Notes: generated by a model from the sequence alone, not told the origin. Positions 1 to 7,996 are shown, counted from the first letter of the stretch. The stretch: 41,974 nt of DNA from Clostridia bacterium (GCA_017632155.1 JAGBRZ010000066.1:1-41974); one strand, 5' to 3'. A program made the numbers and translations.

Positions 1-645
1 ATCGTTAAGGAATAAATTGAAATTATCGAAGAGGAAGCAAGAAAGCTTGAAGGCATCTACTTCCTCGGTCAGGTTACCATCTACCCCGACATTCTCGAAT
101 CCATCAAGCAGGCTGAGGGCAAAAAGGCAGTCAAGTCGCACCACAACGTCGGCGGACTTCCCGAGGATCTTCAGTTCGAGCTCGTTGAGCCCATCAAGCT
201 CCTCTTCAAGGATGAGGTAAGAGTAGTCGGCGAGGCACTCGGTCTTCCCCACGCAATGGTATACCGTCAGCCCTTCCCCGGCCCCGGACTCGGCGTTCGC
301 TGCCTCGGCGCGATCACCCGTGACCGTCTGCACGCGCTCCGCGAAGCAGACGCGATCCTCCGCGAGGAATTCGATATCTGCGGTCTTGCAGAAAAGGTAT
401 GGCAGTATTTCGTCGTCATCCCCGACATCAAGTCTGTCGGCGTAAAGGATGACAGCAGATATGAGGGTTGGCCCGCAATTATCCGCGCCGTCAACACCAA
501 GGACGCTATGACCGCCACCATTGAGGAGATTCCCTACGCAGTTCTCCATAAGATCGTAAACAGAATCACCACCGAAGTAGAAGGCATCAACAGAGTTCTC
601 TATGACCTCTCGCCGAAGCCTACAGGCACTATTGAGTGGGAATAA
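1..645 (+). CDS. guaA: GMP synthase (glutamine-hydrolysing), C-terminal part
   Basis: This is the last ~214 codons of GMP synthase, which aminates XMP to GMP using glutamine and ATP. The segment covers the end of the ATP-pyrophosphatase domain (SHHNVGGLPED, LFKDEVR) and the whole C-terminal dimerisation domain (RQPFPGPGLG, DIKSVGV), ending in the family-typical TIEWE. The frame is open from codon 6 to the stop, but codon 5 (13-15) is TAA where relatives usually have Phe in a NEFI-like motif. The 5' part lies outside the window, so it is unclear whether the gene is broken or the base calls at the sequence edge are wrong. The first ATG after the stop (256) would give only 129 residues and cannot be a complete enzyme. 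The last codons overlap the direct repeat described at 634-646. Confidence 0.9.
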
Positions 646-646
646 T
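634..646 (+). repeat. Left direct repeat (attL-like) at the guaA 3' end
   Basis: The 13 bases GAGTGGGAATAAT span the last codons and stop of guaA and recur exactly at 1860-1872. The 3' end of guaA is a known target of tyrosine recombinases in several bacterial groups. The pair brackets 1.2 kb that includes the TIR gene, as expected for the two ends of an integrated element. Confidence 0.7.
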
Positions 647-700
647 TTCAGAGGTCGAAAAAAGCCTGTAATATCAAGGGTTTTCACGATTCCGAAGCCA

Positions 701-729
701 TTTGTGGCAACAAAATGGCAACATTTTTT
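701..729 (+). repeat. Left TGGCAACA repeat block (possible recombinase arm site)
   Basis: TGGCAACA occurs twice in tandem, 11 bases apart, preceded by TTTG. A near-copy of the whole block lies at 1736-1763 near the other end of the putative island. Paired direct repeats near both ends are typical of tyrosine recombinase arm sites; this role is inferred. Confidence 0.5.
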
Positions 730-754
730 AAGGAATAATTGCAACTGGCTTACA

Positions 755-792
755 AATGCCCGGAATCCCTTGAAGGGCTTCCGGGCATTTTT
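755..792 (+). terminator. Hairpin terminator inside the island, upstream of the TIR gene
   Basis: AATGCCCGGAA pairs with TTCCGGGCATT around an inner TCCC/AGGG helix, followed by a T run. It would stop guaA read-through before the TIR gene. The CCCGGAA/TTCCGGG style resembles other terminators in this window. Confidence 0.8.
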
Positions 793-827
793 GCTATTAA
801 GATCAATTAGGGAGGCGTAGATTTTAA

Positions 828-1721
828 GTGAGCAATCCTACGGTTTTTATTTCTTATTCTCATGACAACGAACAACATAAAACTTGGGTTTTAAAACTTG
901 CAACGGATTTGCGCTCCCATGGTGTCAATGCAATCCTTGACCAATGGGACCTGCGCATTGGATCTGATTTGCGTTTTTTCATGGAAAACGGCCTTTCTGC
1001 AGCCAATCTTGTTCTTTGTATTTGTTCCGAGGAATATGTGCGCAAAGTGAACTCTGGTTTGGGTGGTTCAGGTTATGAAGGTATGATCATGACCCAATCC
1101 CTACTGCAGAATGCCAAGTCAGAGTTCGTTATTTCTGTCGTAAGAAATAATCCATCTGCCAATAAAGTTCCATTGGCGTTCGGTAGCAAACTGTACATTG
1201 ATTTTTCTGATGATGAACTATATGTCGTCCATTATCAAGAACTTCTTGAAAGAATCTATGGTGAAGATTCGAAAAAGAAACCTCCTTTGGGTAACAGTCC
1301 GTTTTCAACAGAGATGGGACAGAAAATAGAATTTAAAACGAAAATAGAGACAATTCAGTACTGTTCTCCGACGATGGATGGTACAGTCGTATTTCGTTTT
1401 GATAATAATAACGGTCGCTTTACCATCGGTTCTGGAGAATACTCATTTTGCACGCGTTGGAGTAGATCGGGAAACAATTCGATTCATGCGTATGGATCTA
1501 TTGGTTTTAAGGTGGGCGAATGTGAGTTTCCATCATTTCAAGACCTGTATACATACGATTATAGTAGCGGCAGCCGAACCATCAGTACAGGACAGATTGT
1601 CGTTTTTGAGAATGAATATAAGCACTTTGCTGCAATCAGACTCGGCGAGGTCAAGAGTGGTGGGCACGGTAATTTGTATGACGAAATGGTCTTCGACTAC
1701 CATATTTATAGCCTTGAATAG
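828..1721 (+). CDS. TIR/SEFIR-domain protein with a C-terminal beta-rich domain
   Basis: The start is GTG at 828 with GGAGG at 811-815. Residues ~1-150 form a TIR_2/SEFIR-type domain: VFISYSHDN at the N-terminus, an ILDQWDL segment, GSDLRFFMENGLSAA, then VLCICSEEYV. The remaining ~140 residues look beta-rich (FTIGSGEY, TRWSRSGNNSIHAYGS) and resemble the C-terminal sensor-like region of some bacterial TIR proteins; this resemblance is from memory. Bacterial TIR effectors often degrade NAD+ or make nucleotide signals during phage defence, but partner genes such as ThsA are absent. The gene is alone between direct repeats, is AT-rich, and has no clear promoter between the terminator at 755-792 and its start. 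A defence role is inferred; the TIR call itself is fairly secure. Confidence 0.8.
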   Translation: MSNPTVFISYSHDNEQHKTWVLKLATDLRSHGVNAILDQWDLRIGSDLRFFMENGLSAANLVLCICSEEYVRKVNSGLGGSGYEGMIMTQSLLQNAKSEFVISVVRNNPSANKVPLAFGSKLYIDFSDDELYVVHYQELLERIYGEDSKKKPPLGNSPFSTEMGQKIEFKTKIETIQYCSPTMDGTVVFRFDNNNGRFTIGSGEYSFCTRWSRSGNNSIHAYGSIGFKVGECEFPSFQDLYTYDYSSGSRTISTGQIVVFENEYKHFAAIRLGEVKSGGHGNLYDEMVFDYHIYSLE

Positions 1722-1735
1722 CATAAAAATACTGA

Positions 1736-1763
1736 TTTTGTGGCAACAGTATGGCAACAAAAA
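1736..1763 (+). repeat. Right TGGCAACA repeat block
   Basis: TTTTGTGGCAACAGTATGGC followed by AACAAAAA is a near-copy of 701-729. It lies just after the TIR gene and ~100 bases inside the right direct repeat. Confidence 0.5.
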
Positions 1764-1859
1764 ATCAGATAGCCTCTGCTGTCTGAATAATGGAAATAAT
1801 CCTAAGACCTTGAGCTAAATCCCATAAGCAAATCTGTTTAAGATTTCTTTTTCGGGAGC

Positions 1860-1872
1860 GAGTGGGAATAAT
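1860..1872 (+). repeat. Right direct repeat (attR-like)
   Basis: An exact second copy of GAGTGGGAATAAT from the guaA 3' end, here with no reading frame around it. An orphan copy of a gene's 3' terminus is the usual scar left by a site-specific integrase. Confidence 0.7.
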
Positions 1873-1887
1873 CAAATAAGGTTTTTA

Positions 1888-1922
1888 AGTGGCTTGGAAG
1901 TCTTATCCCAAGCCACTTTTGC
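1888..1922 (+). terminator. Terminator beyond the right repeat
   Basis: AAGTGGCTTGG pairs with CCAAGCCACTT, followed by TTT. It lies 16 bases after the right repeat, the distance at which a guaA terminator would sit without the insertion. Confidence 0.75.
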
Positions 1923-1975
1923 AAAATGACGATTTTACACGGCAATAATTTTTATTTATAAATGAGGTGAGAAAT

Positions 1976-2374
1976 ATGCACATATGGATCATTATACTTT
2001 TTGCAACGGCGGGCGTTGTGTTTGGACTTGATTATTTATTCAGAAGAAAAAAGTGGAAGGACAATTCAAAGGCAGAGAAAATCAGTTTGCTTGTAAATAT
2101 GTTCTCTGTTGCCCCTTATATTTATTTGTCAGCACTGGGCATGCTGTGGGGAATCGTGCCGATGACTCCCGAGACCTCGTTTGGTAAGGCAATATATGAT
2201 GCGACACTTTCCATGGGCGGAATCTATTTTATCATTGCCATTGCGGCGGTAATTTTGTCTTTTGTTTTCCGCAAAATAAGAAAAGCAAAAGCAAGCATTT
2301 GGACAAATATTATTGCTTTGTTATACATAGCGGTAGTATTGGTAGCTAATGTTCTTGCGGCAAAGCTATTCTAA
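1976..2374 (+). CDS. Small membrane protein of unknown function
   Basis: A 132-residue protein that I do not recognise. The ATG at 1976 is preferred over a GTG at 1967 because the latter lies inside the Shine-Dalgarno sequence GAGGTGA (1964-1970). It is mostly hydrophobic, with about four likely membrane segments: IWIIILFATAGVVFGL at the N-terminus, one near residue 45 (VAPYIYLSALGML), one near 80 (IYFIIAIAAVILSFVF) and one at the C-terminus. Basic patches (RRKKWK, RKIRKAK) separate the helices and probably face the cytoplasm. It is AT-rich and lies just outside the putative island, with its own terminator. Confidence 0.7.
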   Translation: MHIWIIILFATAGVVFGLDYLFRRKKWKDNSKAEKISLLVNMFSVAPYIYLSALGMLWGIVPMTPETSFGKAIYDATLSMGGIYFIIAIAAVILSFVFRKIRKAKASIWTNIIALLYIAVVLVANVLAAKLF

Positions 2375-2420
2375 TCGTTTTGGCAACGCCAAATTCACAA
2401 CTATAAGTTCATAACTTCTC

Positions 2421-2456
2421 AAATCCCGAAAGTCCTCAACGGCTTCCGGGATTTAT
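2421..2456 (+). terminator. Terminator after the small membrane protein
   Basis: AATCCCGAAAG pairs with CTTCCGGGATT with one mismatch, followed by a T-rich tail. Confidence 0.75.
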
Positions 2457-2491
2457 TTGTTCAAAAATATACAAAATACAGTAATTTTATA

Positions 2492-2520
2492 TTGACAAAT
2501 TGTTAAAATAGTGGTACAAT
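2492..2520 (+). promoter_or_regulatory. Sigma-A promoter of the first binding-protein gene
   Basis: TTGACA at 2492-2497, a 17-bp spacer and TACAAT at 2515-2520, about 30 bases before the start codon. Confidence 0.8.
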
Positions 2521-2551
2521 TACATTATCATTTAAATTGGAGGAATGACCA

Positions 2552-4075
2552 ATGAAATTCGCTTACAGATTTCTCGCATTGGCACTAGTTGCCATTACTC
2601 TCCTCGGCTCCTTCGCGGCTTGCGCCGATACAAAGGAACCCGTTACCGATGATACAACCGCAGCCAACGCTTCAACCGAGGCTCCCGCAGCCACTACCGA
2701 GGCAGAAGCTACCACCGAAAGCCCCTACGATGAAAACGGCTATCTCAAGAGTTCTCTTCCCGACGAGCTTGACTTCGGCGGCGCAGAGGTTACCGTTCTT
2801 TGGTGGAACGACGTTGAGCAGCCCGAGTTCTTCGTTGAAAACACCAACGGCGAGCTTATCAATGACGCTATCTATCTGCGTAACGCAAACGTAGAAGCAA
2901 AGATGGGCGTTAAGCTTAACTGGATCGACATCAAGGGTCAGTACAACAGCGACGGCGAAAACTATGCAAACTACGTTGGCAATGCATATGCATCCGGCAG
3001 CGATCTCTTCGACCTTATGTCCGCACACTCCAGAACCATGGCTCTCACCGCTATGTACGGCTACTGTGCAGAACTGACAAAGCTCGATCACCTTGATTTC
3101 GAAATGCCTTGGTGGCCCGAGGTTATGCTTGATACCGCCACCATCAACAACAAGCTCTACTTTGTAACCGGCGACGTATCCACCAACTCCATCCACCAGA
3201 TGTACGTTATGTTCTACAACAAGGATATGCTCAAGAATTACGCCGAGCTTATCGAGCCCTCTCAGCACGTTGACGACGGCACTTGGACCATGGAAACCAT
3301 GTTGGCTATGACCAGCGGCCTCTACAATGATATGAACAATAACCAGAAAGCGGACAAGGATGACTCCTTCGGCTTCACTTCTCTTAACTGGCACTTTGAC
3401 GCTATCTACTACGGATGCGGCATGACAATGCTTGAAAAGGATGCCGACCCCGCAAAGCTTCTCAAGGTTGCTGATGACTGGACCTCCGAAAAGGCTATCA
3501 CCCTCAGCGATACCGTTGGCGAATGGATAAAGAAGGGCGATGCTTACCTGGACTCCAACAATTACGCTAACATTTTCGTAAACGGCAGATCTCTCCTTGT
3601 TATGGCACGTCACCATGACATCGCCTCTAAGATTTCCGAGGCAGGCTTCAAGTACGGTATCGTTCCCATGCCTAAGTATGACAAGGAACAGGAAAAGCAC
3701 ATCACCTGTGTTGGTAACCCCGTTTCTCTCTACTCCATTTACACTCTCTCGAAGGATGCAAACCGCGCGGCTGCAGTTCTTGAGTGCTGGGCAAGCGAAG
3801 CTTACCGCACCACCACTCCCGCAGTATTTGAGACTACCTTCAAGCTCAGACTTTCCGAAACCTCGACCGAATCCCGTATGTATGACCTCATCCGTTCGGG
3901 CGTTACCTTCGACCTTTGCCGTTTCTTCAACAGACAGCTCAGCAGCATGGGTAGCGAATGGTACAAGTGCGCAACCACCGCAGGTAACTGGGCATCCAAG
4001 AGCGAAGCTCTTATGAAGTCCGTTCCCGCAAAGCTTCAGGATATCGCAGACAGCTTCAACAAAATCGGTAATTGA
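2552..4075 (+). CDS. Extracellular solute-binding lipoprotein (sugar ABC type), copy 1
   Basis: A 507-residue lipoprotein with a signal peptide ending in a lipobox-like GSFAAC (Cys near residue 24), then a Thr/Ala/Glu-rich linker and a binding-protein fold of the kind used by carbohydrate ABC importers. The body is rich in aromatics (VTVLWWND, FEMPWWPEVM), as in sugar-binding clefts. The start is ATG 2552 with GGAGG at 2539-2543. It is a close paralogue of the next gene: SSLPDELDFGG, LMSAHSRT, ALTAMYGYCA and LNWHFDAIYYG are shared in order. No permease or ATPase is adjacent, so it must use a transporter encoded elsewhere or act alone. The ligand is unknown; the rhamnosidase downstream suggests rhamnose-containing glycans (inferred). 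Confidence 0.85.
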   Translation: MKFAYRFLALALVAITLLGSFAACADTKEPVTDDTTAANASTEAPAATTEAEATTESPYDENGYLKSSLPDELDFGGAEVTVLWWNDVEQPEFFVENTNGELINDAIYLRNANVEAKMGVKLNWIDIKGQYNSDGENYANYVGNAYASGSDLFDLMSAHSRTMALTAMYGYCAELTKLDHLDFEMPWWPEVMLDTATINNKLYFVTGDVSTNSIHQMYVMFYNKDMLKNYAELIEPSQHVDDGTWTMETMLAMTSGLYNDMNNNQKADKDDSFGFTSLNWHFDAIYYGCGMTMLEKDADPAKLLKVADDWTSEKAITLSDTVGEWIKKGDAYLDSNNYANIFVNGRSLLVMARHHDIASKISEAGFKYGIVPMPKYDKEQEKHITCVGNPVSLYSIYTLSKDANRAAAVLECWASEAYRTTTPAVFETTFKLRLSETSTESRMYDLIRSGVTFDLCRFFNRQLSSMGSEWYKCATTAGNWASKSEALMKSVPAKLQDIADSFNKIGN

Positions 4076-4094
4076 TAATCAATACCTAACTTTT

Positions 4095-4129
4095 TCCCCG
4101 AAAGCTTAACCGCTTTCGGGGACTTTTTT
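4095..4129 (+). terminator. Terminator after binding protein copy 1
   Basis: TCCCCGAAAGC pairs perfectly with GCTTTCGGGGA around a six-base loop, followed by CTTTTTT. Confidence 0.9.
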
Positions 4130-4151
4130 GTAAATTGTACTAAAATCAATA

Positions 4152-4180
4152 TTGACAAAATCATAAATTTATGCTATTAT
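4152..4180 (+). promoter_or_regulatory. Sigma-A promoter of the second binding-protein gene
   Basis: TTGACA at 4152-4157, a 17-bp spacer and TATTAT at 4175-4180, with TG just upstream of the -10 element. The two paralogues are therefore separately transcribed. Confidence 0.8.
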
Positions 4181-4213
4181 TATAATATCAATAAATAATT
4201 GGAGGAAAAACCA

Positions 4214-5728
4214 ATGAAAAAGACCGCAAGATACATATCCCTGATACTTGCATCGCTTATGATTCTCGCACTGCTTGTCGGATGCGCTGAAACAACCGAT
4301 CCAAATGCAGAAACAACTCTCGCTCCCGCGGAAACCGCAGCTCCCGACGTTGCAGATGCTGAAACCACCGAAAGCATCTATGATGAAAACGGCTACGAAA
4401 AGAGCTCTCTTCCCGATGAGCTCGACTTCGGCGGCGAGACCATCACCGTTCTTTGGTGGACTGACGTTGAAAACCCCGAGTTCTTCGTTGAAGAAGCAAC
4501 CGGTGATATGATCACCGACGCAATATTCCAGCGTAATGCTAACGTTGAATCCCAGATGGGCGTAACGTTTGAATGGGTAGGCATCAAGGGTCAGTATAAC
4601 GGCGGCGTAGGTCAGGATTACGCCAACCACGTGGGTAACCTCTACGCTTCCGGCGACTCTACCTACGACCTTATGTCGGCACACTCCCGTACCATCGCAC
4701 TCACCGCTATGTACGGCTACTGCGCAGACCTTATGCAGGCGGAACACCTTGATTTTGAAAAGCCCTGGTGGCCGGCAGTTATGCTTGATACCGCTACTAT
4801 CGGCGACGCGCTCTACTTCGTAACAGGTGATGTTGCCACAAACTCGATTCACCAGATGTATGCTATCTTCTACAACAAGGATATCCTCGCTCAGTATCCC
4901 GGGCTTGTTGAACCCTCCACCTACGTTAAGGAAGGCAACTGGACAATGGAAACCATCCAGATCCTGACCAAGGAACTTTATCAGGATCTTGACGCCAGCA
5001 ACTCTAAGAACGAAAACGACTTCTACGGCTTCACATCTCTTAACTGGCACTTTGACGCAATTTACTACGGTGCAGGTCTCAAGCAGGCTGAAAAAGACCC
5101 CGATACTCTTATGAAGATCTCCCCTGACTACACCTCCGAAAAGGCAGCAAACCTTGTAGATATGGTCGGAAGCTGGATCAAGCAGGGTGATGTTTTCATC
5201 GACTCCTCCAACTACCGCACGCCCTTCCTCAACGGAAATGCTCTTATGAGCATGGCGCGTCACCACGACATTGCAAACCGTCTTTCTGAAGTAAGCTTCA
5301 GCTACGGTATCGTTCCGATACCCAAGTTCAACCAGGATCAGGAAAGACACTACACCGTTGTAGGTAACCCTTGCTCCTTCTACGCTATCTACACCCTCTC
5401 GAAGGATATAAACCGCGCTGCAGCAGTACTTGAGTGCTGGGCAAGCGAGGCTTACCGTCTGACCACTCCCGCAATCTTTGAAATGACTATGAAGCTCAGA
5501 TATTCCGAGACCTCGGTTGAGTCGGAAATGTACGACATCATCCGCGAAAGTATCGTATTCGACTTCGGACGTCTGTTCAACTCCTCTCTCAACGCAATGA
5601 GCGACCAGTGGGATAACGCCGCTATCGCAGGCACTCCCTGGGCATCTCTCGGCAAACGTCTGGAGAAACAGCTCACCAAACTGTTCAAGGACATAACCGA
5701 CAGCTTCGCAGCTATAAAGAATAACTAA
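4214..5728 (+). CDS. Extracellular solute-binding lipoprotein (sugar ABC type), copy 2
   Basis: A 504-residue lipoprotein; ATG 4214 is chosen because GGAGG (4201-4205) precedes it at normal spacing. The signal peptide ends in a good lipobox (LLVGC, Cys ~22). The linker is again Thr/Glu/Ala-rich, and the body aligns with copy 1 almost end to end, with differences spread throughout, consistent with tandem duplication and divergence. The GH78 gene follows at 59 bases with only a terminator between, so this gene probably supplies its transcription. No transporter membrane subunits are nearby. Confidence 0.85.
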   Translation: MKKTARYISLILASLMILALLVGCAETTDPNAETTLAPAETAAPDVADAETTESIYDENGYEKSSLPDELDFGGETITVLWWTDVENPEFFVEEATGDMITDAIFQRNANVESQMGVTFEWVGIKGQYNGGVGQDYANHVGNLYASGDSTYDLMSAHSRTIALTAMYGYCADLMQAEHLDFEKPWWPAVMLDTATIGDALYFVTGDVATNSIHQMYAIFYNKDILAQYPGLVEPSTYVKEGNWTMETIQILTKELYQDLDASNSKNENDFYGFTSLNWHFDAIYYGAGLKQAEKDPDTLMKISPDYTSEKAANLVDMVGSWIKQGDVFIDSSNYRTPFLNGNALMSMARHHDIANRLSEVSFSYGIVPIPKFNQDQERHYTVVGNPCSFYAIYTLSKDINRAAAVLECWASEAYRLTTPAIFEMTMKLRYSETSVESEMYDIIRESIVFDFGRLFNSSLNAMSDQWDNAAIAGTPWASLGKRLEKQLTKLFKDITDSFAAIKNN

Positions 5729-5738
5729 TATCTACATT

Positions 5739-5775
5739 GCCCGAAAGCCTTAAAAATCAGGCTTTCGGGCTTTTT
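5739..5775 (+). terminator. Terminator between binding protein copy 2 and the rhamnosidase
   Basis: GCCCGAAAGCC pairs perfectly with GGCTTTCGGGC, followed by five T. The Shine-Dalgarno sequence of the next gene (AGGAG, 5776-5780) begins immediately after the T tract, leaving no space for a separate promoter. Confidence 0.85.
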
Positions 5776-5786
5776 AGGAGAACAAA

Positions 5787-7976
5787 ATGACAAACAAGCA
5801 TTGGATAACCAAAAGGATCATGCCCCGTTTGCCCTTCGGAGAAAACGGAGAGGGATGGGGGAAAATTGTTGAAGAGAATCTGAAAACGATCAGCCCCGAA
5901 AGAGCAAGCGTTATTTTCCGTAAAGAATACACATTTACAAGGACGCCCGCCGAGGCGAAAGTCAAAATTTGCGGACTCGGTTTCTACCATTTATATATAG
6001 ACGGCAAAAAAGTCGGCAATTATTCGCTCTCGCCTCTCGAAACGGCTTACCGAAAGCTTGCACTTTATGACGAATTTGACGTCACATCCCTTCTTTCAGC
6101 TGGCACCCATACCATCGCCGTCGAGCTCGGAAACGCACGATTTTCAACTCCGAAAAAATATTGGGGATGGCGTGCGGCTTATTACGGTGATCCTTGCCTC
6201 GCCTTTGAAATGTCTATTAAATTCGCGGACGGAACAAGCGCGGAATATGCCTGTGACTCAAGTTGGAAATGCTCACACGGAGCAACAACCCACAACTGTT
6301 ACTACGACGGCGAACGCTTTGATGCCCGACTTGAGCAAAGCGGATGGAAGGAGAATGGATTCGATGACAGCGAGTGGCAGAATGCACTTTGCATCGAAAG
6401 TCCCACTCGCCGTCTTGAAAAAAATGAATACTTTCACATCACAAAAAGAGCAGAGCTTGACCCGATCAGCGTCAAAAAGCGCGTAAGTGGCAAGACCATC
6501 CACGTTTTCGGTGAAAATATTTCGGGATGGGTTCGCATCAAGGTGCGCGGTGAGCGCGGTGAAAAGGTTCGCATCCGCTATGCAGAATCGATGCGTGACG
6601 GGTATCTTGATCCCGTTTCAAACGCAGATGCCGAAAACGTTGACGAATATATCCTATCGGGTGAAGGCATCGAGGTCTACGAGCCTTCCTTCAGTTTCTG
6701 CGGTTTTTCGGTGGTCGAGGTAATGATCGAAAACTGTATGGCAGAGCTGCTCGAGGTCAAAGCTTTCCACGTATATGCCGATATCGAAAACGACGGACAC
6801 TTTGAATGCGATAACGAGGACATAAACCGTCTGCACGATATTATCCTCCGCACACAGAAATCTGCCCTTCAAAGCTTCCCGATGGACTCGCCGCAACGCT
6901 CCGAGCGTCTGGGTTGGATGGGCGACGCGCACATCACCGATCTTGTGTGCCTCTATAACTTCGATATGAAAGCATATTACCGCAAATTTCTCGAAGATAT
7001 TGCTCTCTGTGCTCACTCCGAAACCGGCGGGATGCCGCATATCGCTCCCTGGCACGATCAATTCCACTCGATCGACTGGTCCTCGGGCTTCTCGATCATT
7101 CTTTGGGATCATTTCCTCTTCTACCGCGACAAGAGCGCGCTTGAAAGATACGTGCCCGCTCTGATGAGATATATCGAATTTCTCAAAACGCAGGGACCGA
7201 TCCTTCCAAAAACCCGTTACGGCGATTGGATGTCGCGTGACGAGGGTTGGACGCGCGGAGACCCCGAATCCTGCTCGACACTTTACTATCTCTATAATCT
7301 CATAATCGCCAAGAACGTGCTCGATGAGCTCGAAAGCGACTCGACGGAGATTGCAAAGCTGATCGAAAATCAGAAAAAGATCATTCTTGATACCTTCTAC
7401 GATGCGGAAAATATCGTATTCGACGGCAACTCGCAGTTCAGCCTTTCATTTGCGCTCAAGCTCGGTGTGATTCCCGAAAATGACATTCCCACAGCAGTTG
7501 ATAAACTCGTTGCAAACGTCGAGGCTCACGGCTACCATCTGACAACCGGCATTCTCGGAACGAAATATATAATGGAAGCTCTGCGCGATGGTGGGCGGTG
7601 CGACGTTGCGATGAAGCTTCTTTTGCAAGACACCTACCCATCGTGGCTCGATATGACGCACGGAAAAACGACTCTGCCCGAGCAATGGGACGGCGGAAAA
7701 TCACAGAACCACTGTATGTTCGGCAGCGTTGACGCAATTCTTTACAGCATGCTCGCGGGCATTAAAATCGACAAGGAAATTGAAATTGCTCCTTATTTTA
7801 CCGAAGAGGCAAATCACGTTTGCGCGAATACCGCGCTCGCGGGCGGAAAGATTTCTGTCGAATGGACGCGCGAGAACAAAGAGATCACGCTCCGCATCAA
7901 TATCGAAGGCGAAGCAGAAGTGAAATATAATAATACCGTTTTGCGCGCAGGGGAACATATTTTCAAAAATTTATAA
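5787..7976 (+). CDS. GH78 family alpha-L-rhamnosidase-like glycosidase
   Basis: A 729-residue protein with the GH78 layout: an N-terminal beta-sandwich region (~40-200, with GLGFYHLYIDGKKVG), a second beta region (~225-325), an (alpha/alpha)6 catalytic barrel (~335-660) and a short C-terminal beta domain. The barrel has the family motif DSPQRSERLGWMGDA starting at Asp367, and near its end TTLPEQWDGG with Glu632 where GH78 enzymes carry a catalytic Glu, followed by HCMFGSVDAILYSMLAG. No signal peptide is visible, so it probably acts in the cytoplasm on imported rhamnosides. The start is ATG 5787 with AGGAG six bases before. Expression seems to depend on read-through from the binding-protein gene. 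The exact substrate is unknown. Confidence 0.85.
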   Translation: MTNKHWITKRIMPRLPFGENGEGWGKIVEENLKTISPERASVIFRKEYTFTRTPAEAKVKICGLGFYHLYIDGKKVGNYSLSPLETAYRKLALYDEFDVTSLLSAGTHTIAVELGNARFSTPKKYWGWRAAYYGDPCLAFEMSIKFADGTSAEYACDSSWKCSHGATTHNCYYDGERFDARLEQSGWKENGFDDSEWQNALCIESPTRRLEKNEYFHITKRAELDPISVKKRVSGKTIHVFGENISGWVRIKVRGERGEKVRIRYAESMRDGYLDPVSNADAENVDEYILSGEGIEVYEPSFSFCGFSVVEVMIENCMAELLEVKAFHVYADIENDGHFECDNEDINRLHDIILRTQKSALQSFPMDSPQRSERLGWMGDAHITDLVCLYNFDMKAYYRKFLEDIALCAHSETGGMPHIAPWHDQFHSIDWSSGFSIILWDHFLFYRDKSALERYVPALMRYIEFLKTQGPILPKTRYGDWMSRDEGWTRGDPESCSTLYYLYNLIIAKNVLDELESDSTEIAKLIENQKKIILDTFYDAENIVFDGNSQFSLSFALKLGVIPENDIPTAVDKLVANVEAHGYHLTTGILGTKYIMEALRDGGRCDVAMKLLLQDTYPSWLDMTHGKTTLPEQWDGGKSQNHCMFGSVDAILYSMLAGIKIDKEIEIAPYFTEEANHVCANTALAGGKISVEWTRENKEITLRINIEGEAEVKYNNTVLRAGEHIFKNL

Positions 7977-7996
7977 AAATCATCCTGCGTAGGGTA

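Larger units (their letters stand above)
634..1872 (+). mobile_element. Putative integrase-less mini-island in guaA carrying one TIR gene
   Basis: The segment is bounded by exact 13-bp direct repeats of the guaA 3' end. Just inside each end is a similar block with two TGGCAACA motifs (701-729 and 1736-1763), resembling recombinase arm-type sites. The interior is visibly more AT-rich than the guaA and binding-protein genes. The only gene is the TIR-domain protein at 828-1721; there is no integrase, so the element would be a remnant or would move in trans. A hairpin terminator (1888-1922) directly beyond the right repeat could be the original guaA terminator, displaced by the insertion. The boundaries are seen in the sequence; mobility is inferred. 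Confidence 0.6.

Noticed and set aside
860..1045. Overlapping minus-strand frames in the TIR gene as an antitoxin
   Set aside because: No start signal and no resemblance to known antitoxins; coding evidence favours the plus-strand TIR gene.
2380..2392. TTGGCAACGCCAA as a third recombinase repeat
   Set aside because: It shares GGCAAC with the island repeats but is a single short palindrome without the tandem TGGCAACA layout.
2672..3700. Long open frames on the minus strand opposite both binding-protein genes (also 4169-5350)
   Set aside because: They have no ribosome site or family motifs, repeat each other because the plus-strand genes are paralogous, and result from codon bias of the real genes.
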